From positions 186,001 through 250,000 of the forward strand of contig NZ_JAIEZQ010000003.1 of the NCBI RefSeq assembly GCF_019679455.1: DNA of 64,000 nucleotides. The letters run 5' to 3'. Source of the stretch: Nocardioides jiangsuensis (lineage in GTDB: Bacteria; Actinomycetota; Actinomycetes; Propionibacteriales; Nocardioidaceae). Both the position numbers and the translations under genes were made by a program. The notes under the pieces were generated by a model, which saw nothing but the letters and a program-made list of their open reading frames with translations, was not told where the DNA came from and ran no database searches. The first letter of the stretch is position 1; each line of letters opens with the position of its first letter. This document shows positions 43,300-51,613 of the stretch, one piece after another.

Positions 43300-44165
43300 G
43301 GAGCGGCGGACCCGCGGGGGTGAGTCCTCCGCTGGGGCAGACCGGTGTGCTCGACGGCGTGTCACGCCGCGTGGTCGTCGTCGTGAGCGCCTGGCTCGTG
43401 GCCGGCTCGGTGCTGGCCTGGGTCGTGACGGCGGGCCAGTCGTCCGACATGGCCGGGATGGCCGGTGGGCTCGCCGAGATCGGGACGGCGTCGCCGATGA
43501 CGTTGACGGGGGCGACGTTCCTGGTGATGTGGGTCGGCATGACCACGGCCATGATGTTCCCCACCGCCGTACCGATGGTGGCAGCGCACCGCATGGTCAC
43601 CCGTCGCCGCGGCGAGGGTGCCGCGTCCACCGTGGCCTTCGTCCTGGGCTACCTGACGGCCTGGACCGTCGCGGGTGTCGTACCCATGGCTGCCCTGCTC
43701 GGGTTCCGGCACGTGTCGGCGACGGCGGGGGAGGGACGGTGGCTGCCCACCCTGGCCGGCGTGGCCGTCGCGGCGGCCGGCGCCTACCAGTTCACCCGCT
43801 GGAAGTCGGTCTGTCTTCGCACCTGTCGAAGCCCCCTGGCCTTCGTCATGAGCCATGACTTCGGCGGCGGCACGGTGGGCGCCCTCCGCGCCGGTCTCGT
43901 CCACGGCGGCTACTGCCTGGGCTGCTGCTGGGCGGCGATGAGCCTGTTGCTGGTGGTCGGACTGATGAACCTCGTCTGGATGGCAGGGATCGCGCTGCTC
44001 TTCCTCACCGAGAAGTGCTGGCGGCACGGCGTGGGCCTCACGCGCCTGGTGGGCGCCACCCTGATCGCACTCGGGCTCCTCGTCGCGCTCGAGCCCGCCG
44101 TCCTCCAGGCGCTGGCCGGAACCGGATCGGGCTCCGGTGAGATGGGGCGGCAGTCCGGCATGTGA
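43296..44165 (+). CDS. DUF2182 integral membrane protein, predicted metal-binding
   Basis: A 289-residue protein (start GTG at 43296 by overlap; GTG at 43320 is an alternative) with about seven transmembrane helices. DUF2182 hallmarks are visible: TFLVMWVGMTTAMMFPTAVP with its Met-rich core, WKSVCLRTCRSPLAFVMSHD, AGLVHGGYCLGCCWAAMSLL and GLMNLVWMAGIALLFLTEK. Met, Cys and His in helices suggest metal (copper-like) binding. An N-terminal Met-rich DMAGMAGG loop adds to this. Confidence 0.88.
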   Translation: MRSGGPAGVSPPLGQTGVLDGVSRRVVVVVSAWLVAGSVLAWVVTAGQSSDMAGMAGGLAEIGTASPMTLTGATFLVMWVGMTTAMMFPTAVPMVAAHRMVTRRRGEGAASTVAFVLGYLTAWTVAGVVPMAALLGFRHVSATAGEGRWLPTLAGVAVAAAGAYQFTRWKSVCLRTCRSPLAFVMSHDFGGGTVGALRAGLVHGGYCLGCCWAAMSLLLVVGLMNLVWMAGIALLFLTEKCWRHGVGLTRLVGATLIALGLLVALEPAVLQALAGTGSGSGEMGRQSGM

Positions 44166-44556
44166 CCGCCGCGGTACGGCCGGTCGCCGAGGCCCGCGAA
44201 TCTCCCTGGCGTCCGATACGTGACGTTCGCCCGTTTCGCGAAGAAGAAACACCCTCGGTGCACTTTGCGGACTACCCCAAGATGGGCATCACGGGTGATG
44301 TCCACACAAGCGGTACACGGGGCATTCTCAGGTAAAGGAAAAAGTAAAAAGCACGGGGGACCAACCGGCGTGGACTCGTCCACGGTCGGACACCTCGCCC
44401 AGCCGCGCTTCGCGAGAAGGCGGTGCAGGGCGAGGACATCACGCATCAGTCGATGACGATGTACCTGGACTCTCTCGACCCCAGCGGCCTCTGTCCGGGC
44501 ATGCTCCGCGGGGGGTCGGATCCCTCACACGTGAACTGCGGAAGGACAGTCGCGCA
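44166..44556. other. 391-bp gap with AT-rich stretch
   Basis: Codon usage in all frames is atypical. One forward frame (44220-44456) would encode 78 basic residues but has no ribosome site. AT content rises around 44330-44355 (AAAGGAAAAAGTAAAAAGC). A small dyad CATCAC-GG-GTGATG lies at 44287-44300. It may be relic DNA from the insertion that brought the neighbouring genes. Confidence 0.45.
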
Positions 44557-44823
44557 ATGTCTGCTTCAGGGGACAGAGAGAGAAAGTTGCTGCCGGACGA
44601 GAGGCACCTGAGATCCGGGCTCTGGGCGGTCTTCATGGCGCTCATCGGGCTGCTGGTCGCCGTCGTCGTCGTGGCGTTCCGCTGGAACAACGAGTCCGGC
44701 GTGGCGGCACTGGGCGCCGTCACCAGCTCCATCGCCGCCATCGTGAGCGCGTACTTCGGGATCCAGTACAGCCAGCGAGCCGTCGACGCGAAGTCGCCCT
44801 CCAAGAAGCGGAGGCCCCGGTGA
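44557..44823 (+). CDS. small two-helix membrane protein, holin-like
   Basis: An 88-residue protein: charged N-terminus, two transmembrane helices (GLWAVFMALIGLLVAVVVVA and AALGAVTSSIAAIVSAYFGI) separated by a short polar turn, and a strongly basic tail (SPSKKRRPR). This is the plan of small class II phage holins. The next gene, 48 bp downstream, encodes an amidase of the endolysin type, so a holin-lysin role is a reasonable inference. No other phage gene is near. Confidence 0.7.
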   Translation: MSASGDRERKLLPDERHLRSGLWAVFMALIGLLVAVVVVAFRWNNESGVAALGAVTSSIAAIVSAYFGIQYSQRAVDAKSPSKKRRPR

Positions 44824-44871
44824 CCCCCGCTCCCACCGCCCCGCGATCCCGACGAGCCCACGAGGAGTGAC

Positions 44872-45687
44872 ATGGCAGAACCCATGACGCCGGACGAGGT
44901 GGTGCGCGCCCTCACGCACTGGCGCGTCCCGTTCAGGCGAGTAGACGGATGGAGAACCCGGAACCGGAACAAGGTCGGCCCCTGGGGTCCGGTGTACGGG
45001 CTGGTCGTCCATCACACGGGCGACGACGCCGACGACAAGATCGACCTCGACCTGATCGTCCGCGGGCGAGCCGGCCTCCCGGGACCACTCGCGCAGTTCG
45101 GCTGTGATGACGACGGCACGATCTGGCTGGTCGCCTGCGGACGCGCCAACCACGCGGGCGGAGGTGACCCCCGCGTGCTGGGGGCGGTCATCGAGGAGTC
45201 GTACGGCGGCTACCCGCCCAAGTCGCGCGAGCACACCGGGTCGGATGGCTCGACCGACGGCAACAACAACTTCTACGGCGTGGAGACGTTCTACAGCGGC
45301 TCGAAGGCCCCCACCGCTCAAGCACGTCGTTCGCTGGTCCTGCTCGCCGCGGCCATCTGCCACCACCACGGCTGGAGCGCGAAGTCGGTCATCGGCCACA
45401 AGGAGTGGTCGGACTGGAAGTCGGACCCGGGCCACGTGGACATGAAGGCCTTCCGCAAGGCGGTGGCCAGGCGGCTGCGGGAAGGTCCGCCGAACCCGGT
45501 CGACCAGGACGTCTATCTCGAGCGTGCGGCTCGCCGTCTCAGAGCGGCATCGATCCATCTCGTGCTCGCCGACCAGAACCTGAAGCGGGCGATCGACGAG
45601 GGCGCGAAGGTCCGCGTGATCCGGGGGCGCACCCGTGCGTCGGCGGAGGCCACCAAGGAGGACGCTGCGCGGCTCGGCCGTCAGTAG
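44872..45687 (+). CDS. N-acetylmuramoyl-L-alanine amidase, endolysin-like (amidase_2/PGRP)
   Basis: A 271-residue amidase of the PGRP/amidase_2 fold. Zinc-ligand and catalytic motifs: YGLVVHHTGDDAD, CGRANHAGGGD, and VIGHKEWSDWKSDPGHVDM (late His, Lys and Asp-Pro-Gly). No signal peptide is present, unlike a normal cell-wall amidase, so export would need a holin or other route. The C-terminal 60 residues are helical and basic (RVIRGRTRASAEATK), perhaps a wall-binding tail. AGGAG lies upstream. Confidence 0.88.
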   Translation: MAEPMTPDEVVRALTHWRVPFRRVDGWRTRNRNKVGPWGPVYGLVVHHTGDDADDKIDLDLIVRGRAGLPGPLAQFGCDDDGTIWLVACGRANHAGGGDPRVLGAVIEESYGGYPPKSREHTGSDGSTDGNNNFYGVETFYSGSKAPTAQARRSLVLLAAAICHHHGWSAKSVIGHKEWSDWKSDPGHVDMKAFRKAVARRLREGPPNPVDQDVYLERAARRLRAASIHLVLADQNLKRAIDEGAKVRVIRGRTRASAEATKEDAARLGRQ

Positions 45688-45811
45688 GCCGCCCGGAGGG
45701 GGACGGGTGCTCCGCTCCGGGGACCGCCGCCGCCGTGGAAGCGCGGAAAAGCCGGACGGGGAGCGGTCTCGGGGGGCACGCTCGGGGGAGAGCCCACCGA
45801 GAGGACGTGCC

Positions 45812-47467
45812 ATGGACAGCGACGTGCCGGCTCCCGCGGTGGTCGCAGAGGTCGGTTCGATGACCGTCCTGCTGACCTTGGCGTCGGGCCAGTTCCTGAT
45901 GGCGCTCGACAGCTCGGTGATGAACGTGTCGATCGCGACGGTCGCCGAGGACCTCGGTACGACGGTCACCGGGATCCAGACCGCGATCACCCTGTACACG
46001 CTCGTCATGGCGTCGCTCATGATCACGGGAGGGAAGATCGGCCAGATCATGGGCCGCAAGCGGGCGTTCGCGCTGGGCTGCATCATCTACGGCGCCGGGT
46101 CGCTCACCACCTCGGTCGCCCCGAACCTGACCGTCCTGCTCATCGGCTGGTCCCTGCTCGAGGGGATGGGCGCCGCCCTGATCATGCCGGCGATCGTCGC
46201 GCTGGTGGCCTCGAACTTCGGCCGCGCCGAGCGTCCCAAGGCCTACGGCCTGGTGGCTGCCTCCGCTGCGATCGCCGTGGCCGTCGGGCCCGTGATCGGC
46301 GGCCTGCTGACGACGTACGCATCGTGGCGGTACGTCTTCGCCGGAGAGGTGGTCATCGTCCTGGTCATCCTCGTGTACGCCCGGCGCATGCAGGACGCGC
46401 CGCGGGAGGAGGGCGTGCACATGGACCTGGCCGGCACCGGCCTGTCGGCACTGGGTCTCGGTCTCATCGTCTACGGGATCCTCCGCGCGGGAGCCTGGGG
46501 GTTCGTCCTCCCCGAACCGGAGGCGCCGGTCTGGCTCGGCCTCTCGCCGGTGTTCTGGCTGGTCCTCGGCGGTGGCGTGGTCCTGCTCGGCTTCCTGAGC
46601 TGGGAGAGTCGCCGGCTGGGGAACGACGAGGCGGTACTGATCGACCCGGCGATGCTCGACAACAAGCGCCTCCGCGGCGGCCTCACCTCGTTCTTCTACC
46701 TCTACCTGCTCCAGGCCGGGATCTTCTTCGCGGTACCCCTGTTCCTCTCGGTCGCCCTGGGGCTGTCGGCCATCGCGACCGGGCTCCGGATCCTGCCGCT
46801 CTCGATCGCCCTGCTGGTGGCCGCGGTGGGCGTGCCCAGGTTCTTCCCCGAAGCGTCCCCGCGACGGGTGGTCCGGATCGGCTTCGCGCTCCTGTTCCTC
46901 GGCCTCGTGGCGCTGGTTGCGGTGCTCGACATCGGTGTCGGACCCGAGGTGGTGACCTGGCCGCTGCTGCTCGCGGGGCTGGGCATCGGGGCGCTGGCGT
47001 CGCAGCTCGGCAGCGTCACCGTGTCGGCGGTCCCGGACGAGCAGAGCGGCGAGGTCGGCGGCCTGCAGAACACGCTCACCTTCCTGGGAGCCTCGGTCGG
47101 GACCGCCCTGGCCGGAGCCGTGCTGATCTCGGGACTCACGACGTCGTTCTTCACGGGCATCGAGGACAACCCGGCGATCCCCGGGGACCTGTCCTCGGAC
47201 GCCCAGGTCGAGCTCGCCGGCGGTGTGCCGTTCATCCCGGACAGTGACCTGGAGCGCGCGCTCGCCGACGCCGGGGTGACGGGGGAGACGGCGGACGCGG
47301 TCGTCGACGAGAACGAGGAGGCCCGGATCGACGGCCTGCGGTCCGCGCTGTCCGTGCTGGCGCTGATCTCACTCGTGGCGCTGTTCTTCTCGAACCGCAT
47401 CCCCACACGCCAGCCCGGCGCCGACCCGGGGACGTCGGACGCCGTGGAGCCCGCGCAACCGGTCTGA
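45812..47467 (+). CDS. MFS drug efflux transporter, DHA2 (14-helix) type
   Basis: A 551-residue transporter with about 14 helices, of the EmrB/QacA (DHA2) class. Signatures: FLMALDSSVMNVSIATVAED in helix 1, GKIGQIMGRKRAFALGCIIY in the first loop, SLLEGMGAALIMPAIVALVA, and the SGEVGGLQNTLTFLGASVGT motif in the second half. It expels hydrophobic drugs or metabolites by proton antiport. ATG at 45812 follows AGAGGA. An insert of about 55 acidic residues lies before the last helix (DSDLERALADAGVTGETADA). Confidence 0.92.
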   Translation: MDSDVPAPAVVAEVGSMTVLLTLASGQFLMALDSSVMNVSIATVAEDLGTTVTGIQTAITLYTLVMASLMITGGKIGQIMGRKRAFALGCIIYGAGSLTTSVAPNLTVLLIGWSLLEGMGAALIMPAIVALVASNFGRAERPKAYGLVAASAAIAVAVGPVIGGLLTTYASWRYVFAGEVVIVLVILVYARRMQDAPREEGVHMDLAGTGLSALGLGLIVYGILRAGAWGFVLPEPEAPVWLGLSPVFWLVLGGGVVLLGFLSWESRRLGNDEAVLIDPAMLDNKRLRGGLTSFFYLYLLQAGIFFAVPLFLSVALGLSAIATGLRILPLSIALLVAAVGVPRFFPEASPRRVVRIGFALLFLGLVALVAVLDIGVGPEVVTWPLLLAGLGIGALASQLGSVTVSAVPDEQSGEVGGLQNTLTFLGASVGTALAGAVLISGLTTSFFTGIEDNPAIPGDLSSDAQVELAGGVPFIPDSDLERALADAGVTGETADAVVDENEEARIDGLRSALSVLALISLVALFFSNRIPTRQPGADPGTSDAVEPAQPV

Positions 47468-47685
47468 GCCGCGCCCCCGGCATCCCGGCCCACAGGGCAG
47501 GAACCGCGATGCCGCCAGGTGTGTCGTCTGCCCGCAGTCGGCGACGTGAGGGTCGGCCCGAACCGTGCCGAGATTTCTTTTACCGAGCCCCGTCGAAAGC
47601 CAGGACCGGCCGGGCGCGCCGGGGCGTCACCGGGCCCGTGCCTTCCGGAGAATGGGCTCCCGTCCTTCGACCCGTGGAGCGTGCC

Positions 47686-48366
47686 GTGCCGCCCGAGACC
47701 CCGTCGCCCCGCTCCGTCACGACCTCCGGACGGGCGACCGCCGCGCCGGAACCGGTGGCCGTCGCCGTCCGCCTGCGCCGACTGTGGCTGGGCGAGGTGG
47801 TGTCCTCGCGGGCCTTCCTGCGCAGCGACCTCGGCGACGCCGCGGACGAGATCGCGCTGCACCGGGTCGGGAACGCGCTCGAGCTGGTCACGCCGTACGA
47901 CTTCGGCGACGGTGACCCGCTCGAGGGCGGCCTCGGCCGGTCCCTGCGGCGGCGCGTCTCCGCGGTCACCGGGGGAGTCGTGCGCGAGGTGAGCTGGCGG
48001 TACGACGACGCGGCCGGCCGCCCGGTACGACGGACCCGCACCTCCGACCTGGACGTGTTCCGCCCCGGTGACCCCGGCCGCGACGCCTACCCCGACGTCC
48101 TCGCGGAGCTGCGCCGGAGGCTGCCCGCTGACACCGCCGACGCGGCCCGCGAGGTGCTCGGCGCGCTCGGCCTGGCGGCGGTGAGTGCCCACCGGGTCTG
48201 GTTCGCGGCGCCCAGCGCTGCCGCGGAGAAGGCGGTGGGCAGCACGCCGGGCGCCGCCTACGCGCTGTTCGCGAGCGTGAAGCGGTTGCAGAGGAAGGAG
48301 CCGCTGTACCGGGTCTACGCCGATGCCGACGGCGTCGACGAGGACCTGACGCTCGCGCCGCGCTGA
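47686..48366 (+). CDS. conserved protein of unknown function
   Basis: A 226-residue soluble protein starting at GTG 47686 (VPPETPSPRSVTTSG), beta-rich, with no membrane segment. Segments such as RLWLGEVVSSRAFLRSDLGD and VREVSWRYDDAAGRP suggest a folded domain, but I do not recognise it. The frame is open further up to 47509, yet the GTG with nearby GGAG gives the better start; codon usage before it is poor. A hairpin follows the stop. Confidence 0.65.
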   Translation: MPPETPSPRSVTTSGRATAAPEPVAVAVRLRRLWLGEVVSSRAFLRSDLGDAADEIALHRVGNALELVTPYDFGDGDPLEGGLGRSLRRRVSAVTGGVVREVSWRYDDAAGRPVRRTRTSDLDVFRPGDPGRDAYPDVLAELRRRLPADTADAAREVLGALGLAAVSAHRVWFAAPSAAAEKAVGSTPGAAYALFASVKRLQRKEPLYRVYADADGVDEDLTLAPR

Positions 48367-48372
48367 CACGAC

Positions 48373-48408
48373 GACGCCGCCCGCCCCGGAGCAGGGACGG
48401 ACGGCGTC
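48373..48408. terminator. hairpin between convergent genes
   Basis: GACGCCG at 48373-48379 pairs with CGGCGTC at 48402-48408; the inner stem continues with two C-A mismatches. It lies between the unknown gene and the end of the sulfur operon, so it probably serves both. Confidence 0.7.
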
Positions 48409-48420
48409 GGGGTGGTGCGG

Positions 48421-49284
48421 TCAGGCGCTGACGACCCGACGCAGCGGGCACGCGTTGACGAAGCGCCAGCACGCCGTGGCCGCGACGGCGACCAGGGCCA
48501 CCGTGAGCACGATCGGGACCACCATGGCGGCCGGTGCCTGCTGGACGAGCACGAACACGCCCATCACCAGGACGAACCAGCCGAAGCCCCTGCGCAGCGT
48601 CGCCTCCGGGATGCGTCCCGCGAGACGGCCGCCGACCACGCTGCCGACGACGGCGGCGGCGGTGACCCCGAGGGTCAGGCCCCAGTCGAGCTGCACCGAG
48701 GTGAGGTAGCCCGCCAGGCCGGCGAAGGACTTCATCGCGATGACGACCAGCGAGGTGCCGACCGCGACGGACATCGGCAGGCCGCCGAGCAGGGCCAGGG
48801 CGGGGACCACCAGGAAGCCGCCCCCGGCGCCGACGAGCCCGGTGACCAGGCCGACGACCGCGCCGTCGAGCAGCACCCGGAACAGCGGCAGCTCGGCGTG
48901 CTTCTTGGCCCCCTCGGGGGTACGGCGCCCGCGGAGCATGGCGAGCGACGTGGCCACCATCATCAGCGCGAAGGCCAGCAGCAGCAGCTGCCCCGGGGCG
49001 TGGCCGCCGACGAGGCCCCCGACGAACGCGCCCGCCATTCCGGCGAGGCCGAAGAGCAGCCCGGTGCGCCACATGACGCGCCCGCCTCGGGCGTGGCTGA
49101 CGACCCCGGCCGCCGAGGTCACGCCGACCACGAACAGCGAGGTGGCGATCGCCTCCTTGGGGTCGAGCCCGGCGACGTACACCAGGATCGGCACGGTCAG
49201 GATCGAGCCGCCGCCGCCGAGCACACCGAGCGAGAGCCCGATGAGCACGGAGAGGGCGAGGACGAGCACGAACATCAGGGACAC
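48421..49284 (-). CDS. sulfite exporter TauE/SafE family membrane protein
   Basis: A 287-residue permease with about eight helices. The duplicated family motif appears as GLSLGVLGGGGSILTVPILV near the start and GLVTGLVGAGGGFLVVPALA in the middle, each followed by a TSLFV/GTSLVV helix. TauE/SafE members move sulfite, sulfoacetate or other organosulfur anions. It is the last of three genes with a 4-bp gap to the rhodanese gene; in cst-type operons a TauE protein exports the sulfite made during persulfide oxidation. Confidence 0.92.
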   Translation of the reverse strand: MSLMFVLVLALSVLIGLSLGVLGGGGSILTVPILVYVAGLDPKEAIATSLFVVGVTSAAGVVSHARGGRVMWRTGLLFGLAGMAGAFVGGLVGGHAPGQLLLLAFALMMVATSLAMLRGRRTPEGAKKHAELPLFRVLLDGAVVGLVTGLVGAGGGFLVVPALALLGGLPMSVAVGTSLVVIAMKSFAGLAGYLTSVQLDWGLTLGVTAAAVVGSVVGGRLAGRIPEATLRRGFGWFVLVMGVFVLVQQAPAAMVVPIVLTVALVAVAATACWRFVNACPLRRVVSA

Positions 49285-49288
49285 CGGG

Positions 49289-49876
49289 TCACGCCCCTTC
49301 GGTCAGGGCCTTGACGACCTCGTCGATGTCGGTGTTCTCGTTGGGACGGTTCCACGGCATCTTGGACAGCGCGGTGCCCATCGCGCAGGTGTTGGTGACG
49401 GCCGCGCCGACCAGGCCGGTGCCGACGCCGGCGGCGAGCCACTTCAGCTTCGGGACGGCCGCGCTGCTGAGCACGCTGGCCGCGACGAGGCTGCCGGCGA
49501 CGAGCCGCACCTGGCGCTCGAGCTCCCAGGTCTTCCGGCCGCGGTTGACCGGCGCGCCGGCGTTCTCCCAGCTCACCATGCCGCCGTCGAGGACACGCAG
49601 GCCGGGCAGGCCGACCTCCGCGAGCGCCTTCTCGGCCTGGGTGGCGCGGGCGCCGGAGCGGCAGACGAGGACGACGTCCTCGTCGAGGTGGCGGCGGAGC
49701 TCGGCGCGGTGCTCGCGCAGGGTGTCCAGGGGCACGTTGTAGGCGCCGGGGATGTGGGCGGTCTCGAACTCGGCGGGCGTGCGCACGTCGAGCAGGCGCG
49801 GAGCGTCGTCCGAGGCCAGACGCTCCTTCAGGGTCTGCACGTCGAGGATGCGGGCCTCAGTAGGGGTGCTGGTCAT
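49289..49876 (-). CDS. rhodanese-DUF2892 fusion, sulfurtransferase at the membrane
   Basis: A 195-residue protein. Residues 1-110 are a rhodanese with the active-site loop VLVCRSGARATQAEKAL (Cys nucleophile), and residues 115-170 carry two DUF2892-type helices (RLVAGSLVAASVLSSAAVPK, GVGTGLVGAAVTNTCAMGT). It probably transfers sulfane sulfur next to the exporter. AGGAGAG overlaps the stop of the upstream gene, so expression is coupled. Confidence 0.92.
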   Translation of the reverse strand: MTSTPTEARILDVQTLKERLASDDAPRLLDVRTPAEFETAHIPGAYNVPLDTLREHRAELRRHLDEDVVLVCRSGARATQAEKALAEVGLPGLRVLDGGMVSWENAGAPVNRGRKTWELERQVRLVAGSLVAASVLSSAAVPKLKWLAAGVGTGLVGAAVTNTCAMGTALSKMPWNRPNENTDIDEVVKALTEGA

Positions 49877-49890
49877 GGGTCAGGTCTCTC

Positions 49891-51261
49891 CTAGGAGTTG
49901 CTGGTGAGGGGAAGTCCGGCAACAGAGGCGTTGTCGAACGAGTCGTCGACGGCCACCACGTCGTGGCCGCGGGCCTGGAGCAGCGCCGTCACGACGCTGG
50001 CGCGGTAGCCACCCGCGCAGTGCACCCAGAGCCGGGTGCGGGGGACGTCGTCGATGTGCGCGAGGACGTTGTGGATCGGCAGGTTCACCGCGTCGACGAT
50101 GTGCGACTCGGCGAACTCCTGGCCGCGGCGCACGTCGAGCACGACCGGACGCTCCGAGGGGTCCTTGCGCAGCTCGGCCGCGAGGTCCTCGAACGTGGCG
50201 ACCGGGTACGACGCCAGCGCGTCGCCTCCGGCCCAGTCCTCGGGCTTGCCGGTGGCCATCGCCGCCGGGCGCTCGAGGCCGATCCGGGCCATGTCCCGCT
50301 GCGCCTCGGCGACGTCCTGGGGGGTCTCGCCGAGCAGCGTGACCGTGGCGTCCCACGGGATCAGCCAGCCCAGGTAGGTGATGAACTGCCCGTCCAGGCC
50401 GAAGTTCAGGCTGCCCGTCAGGTGGCCGGCGGCGAAGGCCGACCGGGTGCGCAGGTCCACGACCCACTCGCCGGCGTCGATGCGGCGGCGAAGCTCGGCG
50501 GGGTCGGCGAGCTCGGGGGCGGACAGGTCGGGCGCGCTCGGGCCGGCGGAGTTCGCCGGGCCCATGTGGGCGTAGTAGGCGGGGAACTCGTCGAGGCCCG
50601 CGAGCAGCGCGTCGACGTACTCCTGCTCGCCCTGGGTCAGCGCCGGGTTGCTGGTCTTCTCCTGACCGATGGTGCTGGAGACGGCCTCGGACTGGGTGGC
50701 CGAGCAGAAGCTGCCGAAGCCGTGCGTGGGGAAGACCTCGGTCTCCTCGGGGAGCTCCTCGGCGAGCCGGTGGGCGGAGTGCCACTGCGCGCGGACCAGC
50801 GTGTCGGTGTGGTCCGGGCCGAGCAGGTCCGGGCGGCCGGTGGAGCCGAAGAGCAGCGAGCCCCCGGTGAACACGGCCACCGGGCGGCCCTCGGCCTCGA
50901 GGGCGTACGAGAGGTGGGTGTGGGTGTGGCCGGGGGTGTGCACGACGCGGACACGCATCGTGTCGCCCACCGCAAGGACGTCGCCGTCGCTGACACCGGT
51001 GCGCTCGAAGTCGACCGGGTCGTCGGCGTTGACGTGGTAGGTGGCGTCCACCTCCTGGGCCAGGGCGAGGCCGCCGGTCACGTAGTCGTTGTGGATGTGG
51101 GTCTCGAAGACGTGCGTGATGCGCACACCCGCCTCGCGGGCCACGTCGAGCACCCGGTCGTAGTCCCGCTGGGGGTCGACGACGAGGGCGACCTTGCCGT
51201 CGTGGGCGAGGTAGGTGCGGTCACCAAGCCCGGGGGTGTCGATGGGGATCACGGTGGTCAC
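49891..51261 (-). CDS. MBL-fold persulfide dioxygenase-rhodanese fusion (CstB-like)
   Basis: A 456-residue fusion. Residues 1-240 are an MBL-fold dioxygenase with iron ligands in VFETHIHNDYVTGGLALA and VVHTPGHTHTHLSYAL; such ETHE1-like enzymes oxidise persulfides to sulfite. Two rhodanese domains follow: the first (about 255-350, LRTRSAFAAGHLTGSLNFG) has no active-site Cys, the second (about 365-450) has it in LWVHCAGGYRASVV. This matches CstB of cst operons. GTG at 51261 has a perfect AGGAGGAA. It is the first gene of the operon, just behind two CsoR/CstR-like operators. Confidence 0.93.
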   Translation of the reverse strand: MTTVIPIDTPGLGDRTYLAHDGKVALVVDPQRDYDRVLDVAREAGVRITHVFETHIHNDYVTGGLALAQEVDATYHVNADDPVDFERTGVSDGDVLAVGDTMRVRVVHTPGHTHTHLSYALEAEGRPVAVFTGGSLLFGSTGRPDLLGPDHTDTLVRAQWHSAHRLAEELPEETEVFPTHGFGSFCSATQSEAVSSTIGQEKTSNPALTQGEQEYVDALLAGLDEFPAYYAHMGPANSAGPSAPDLSAPELADPAELRRRIDAGEWVVDLRTRSAFAAGHLTGSLNFGLDGQFITYLGWLIPWDATVTLLGETPQDVAEAQRDMARIGLERPAAMATGKPEDWAGGDALASYPVATFEDLAAELRKDPSERPVVLDVRRGQEFAESHIVDAVNLPIHNVLAHIDDVPRTRLWVHCAGGYRASVVTALLQARGHDVVAVDDSFDNASVAGLPLTSNS

Positions 51262-51283
51262 GAGGTTCCTCCTGGACGTCGAA

Positions 51284-51299
51284 ATACCTCTGGGGGTAT
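51284..51299. promoter_or_regulatory. CsoR/CstR-like operator 1 of the sulfur operon
   Basis: ATACCTCTGGGGGTAT, a palindrome of the form ATACC-N6-GGTAT, lies 22 bp upstream of the first gene start and just downstream of a likely transcription start. Confidence 0.7.
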
Positions 51300-51311
51300 C
51301 GGTTGATGCTG

Positions 51312-51317
51312 ACGCTA
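51312..51317 (-). promoter_or_regulatory. putative -10 of the sulfur operon
   Basis: On the minus strand TAGCGT lies between the two operators; operator 2 would cover the -35 region and operator 1 the first transcribed bases. No good -35 is seen. Confidence 0.4.
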
Positions 51318-51331
51318 ACAGACAATGGCCA

Positions 51332-51347
51332 ATACCCCCCTAGGTAT
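51332..51347. promoter_or_regulatory. CsoR/CstR-like operator 2 of the sulfur operon
   Basis: ATACCCCCCTAGGTAT has the same ATACC-N6-GGTAT form as operator 1, 48 bp away. Persulfide-sensing CstR and copper-sensing CsoR proteins bind such GC-centred palindromes; the gene content favours a persulfide sensor. Confidence 0.7.
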
Positions 51348-51613
51348 TCCCGACCATCGGGAGAGACCTGGTTCACACCCCGCGGCGACCCCCTCCCGGA
51401 GCGCCCGCACGACGTCGGTAGAGCCCCCTCCCGGGCACTCAGGACGATGTGTCGCACGTCTCAGCCCCGGGAGGTTTGAACTGGAATGTTGCGGGTTCTG
51501 CAGGCCCTAGGATTTCTCTCGCACCAGGTCACGTGTCCCGGCAGACCAAGCAAGACGGCGGACCAAAGTCGCACCTCCCGTCCGCCCATTTCCCCCAAGT
51601 GAGTCCTGCCCCC
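51348..51613. other. intergenic region upstream of PQ-loop gene
   Basis: No gene seen. A -10-like TAGGAT at 51508-51513 could start a transcript with a leader of about 95 nt. Codon usage in an extended frame from 51449 is poor, so the PQ-loop start is put at 51614. Confidence 0.45.
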
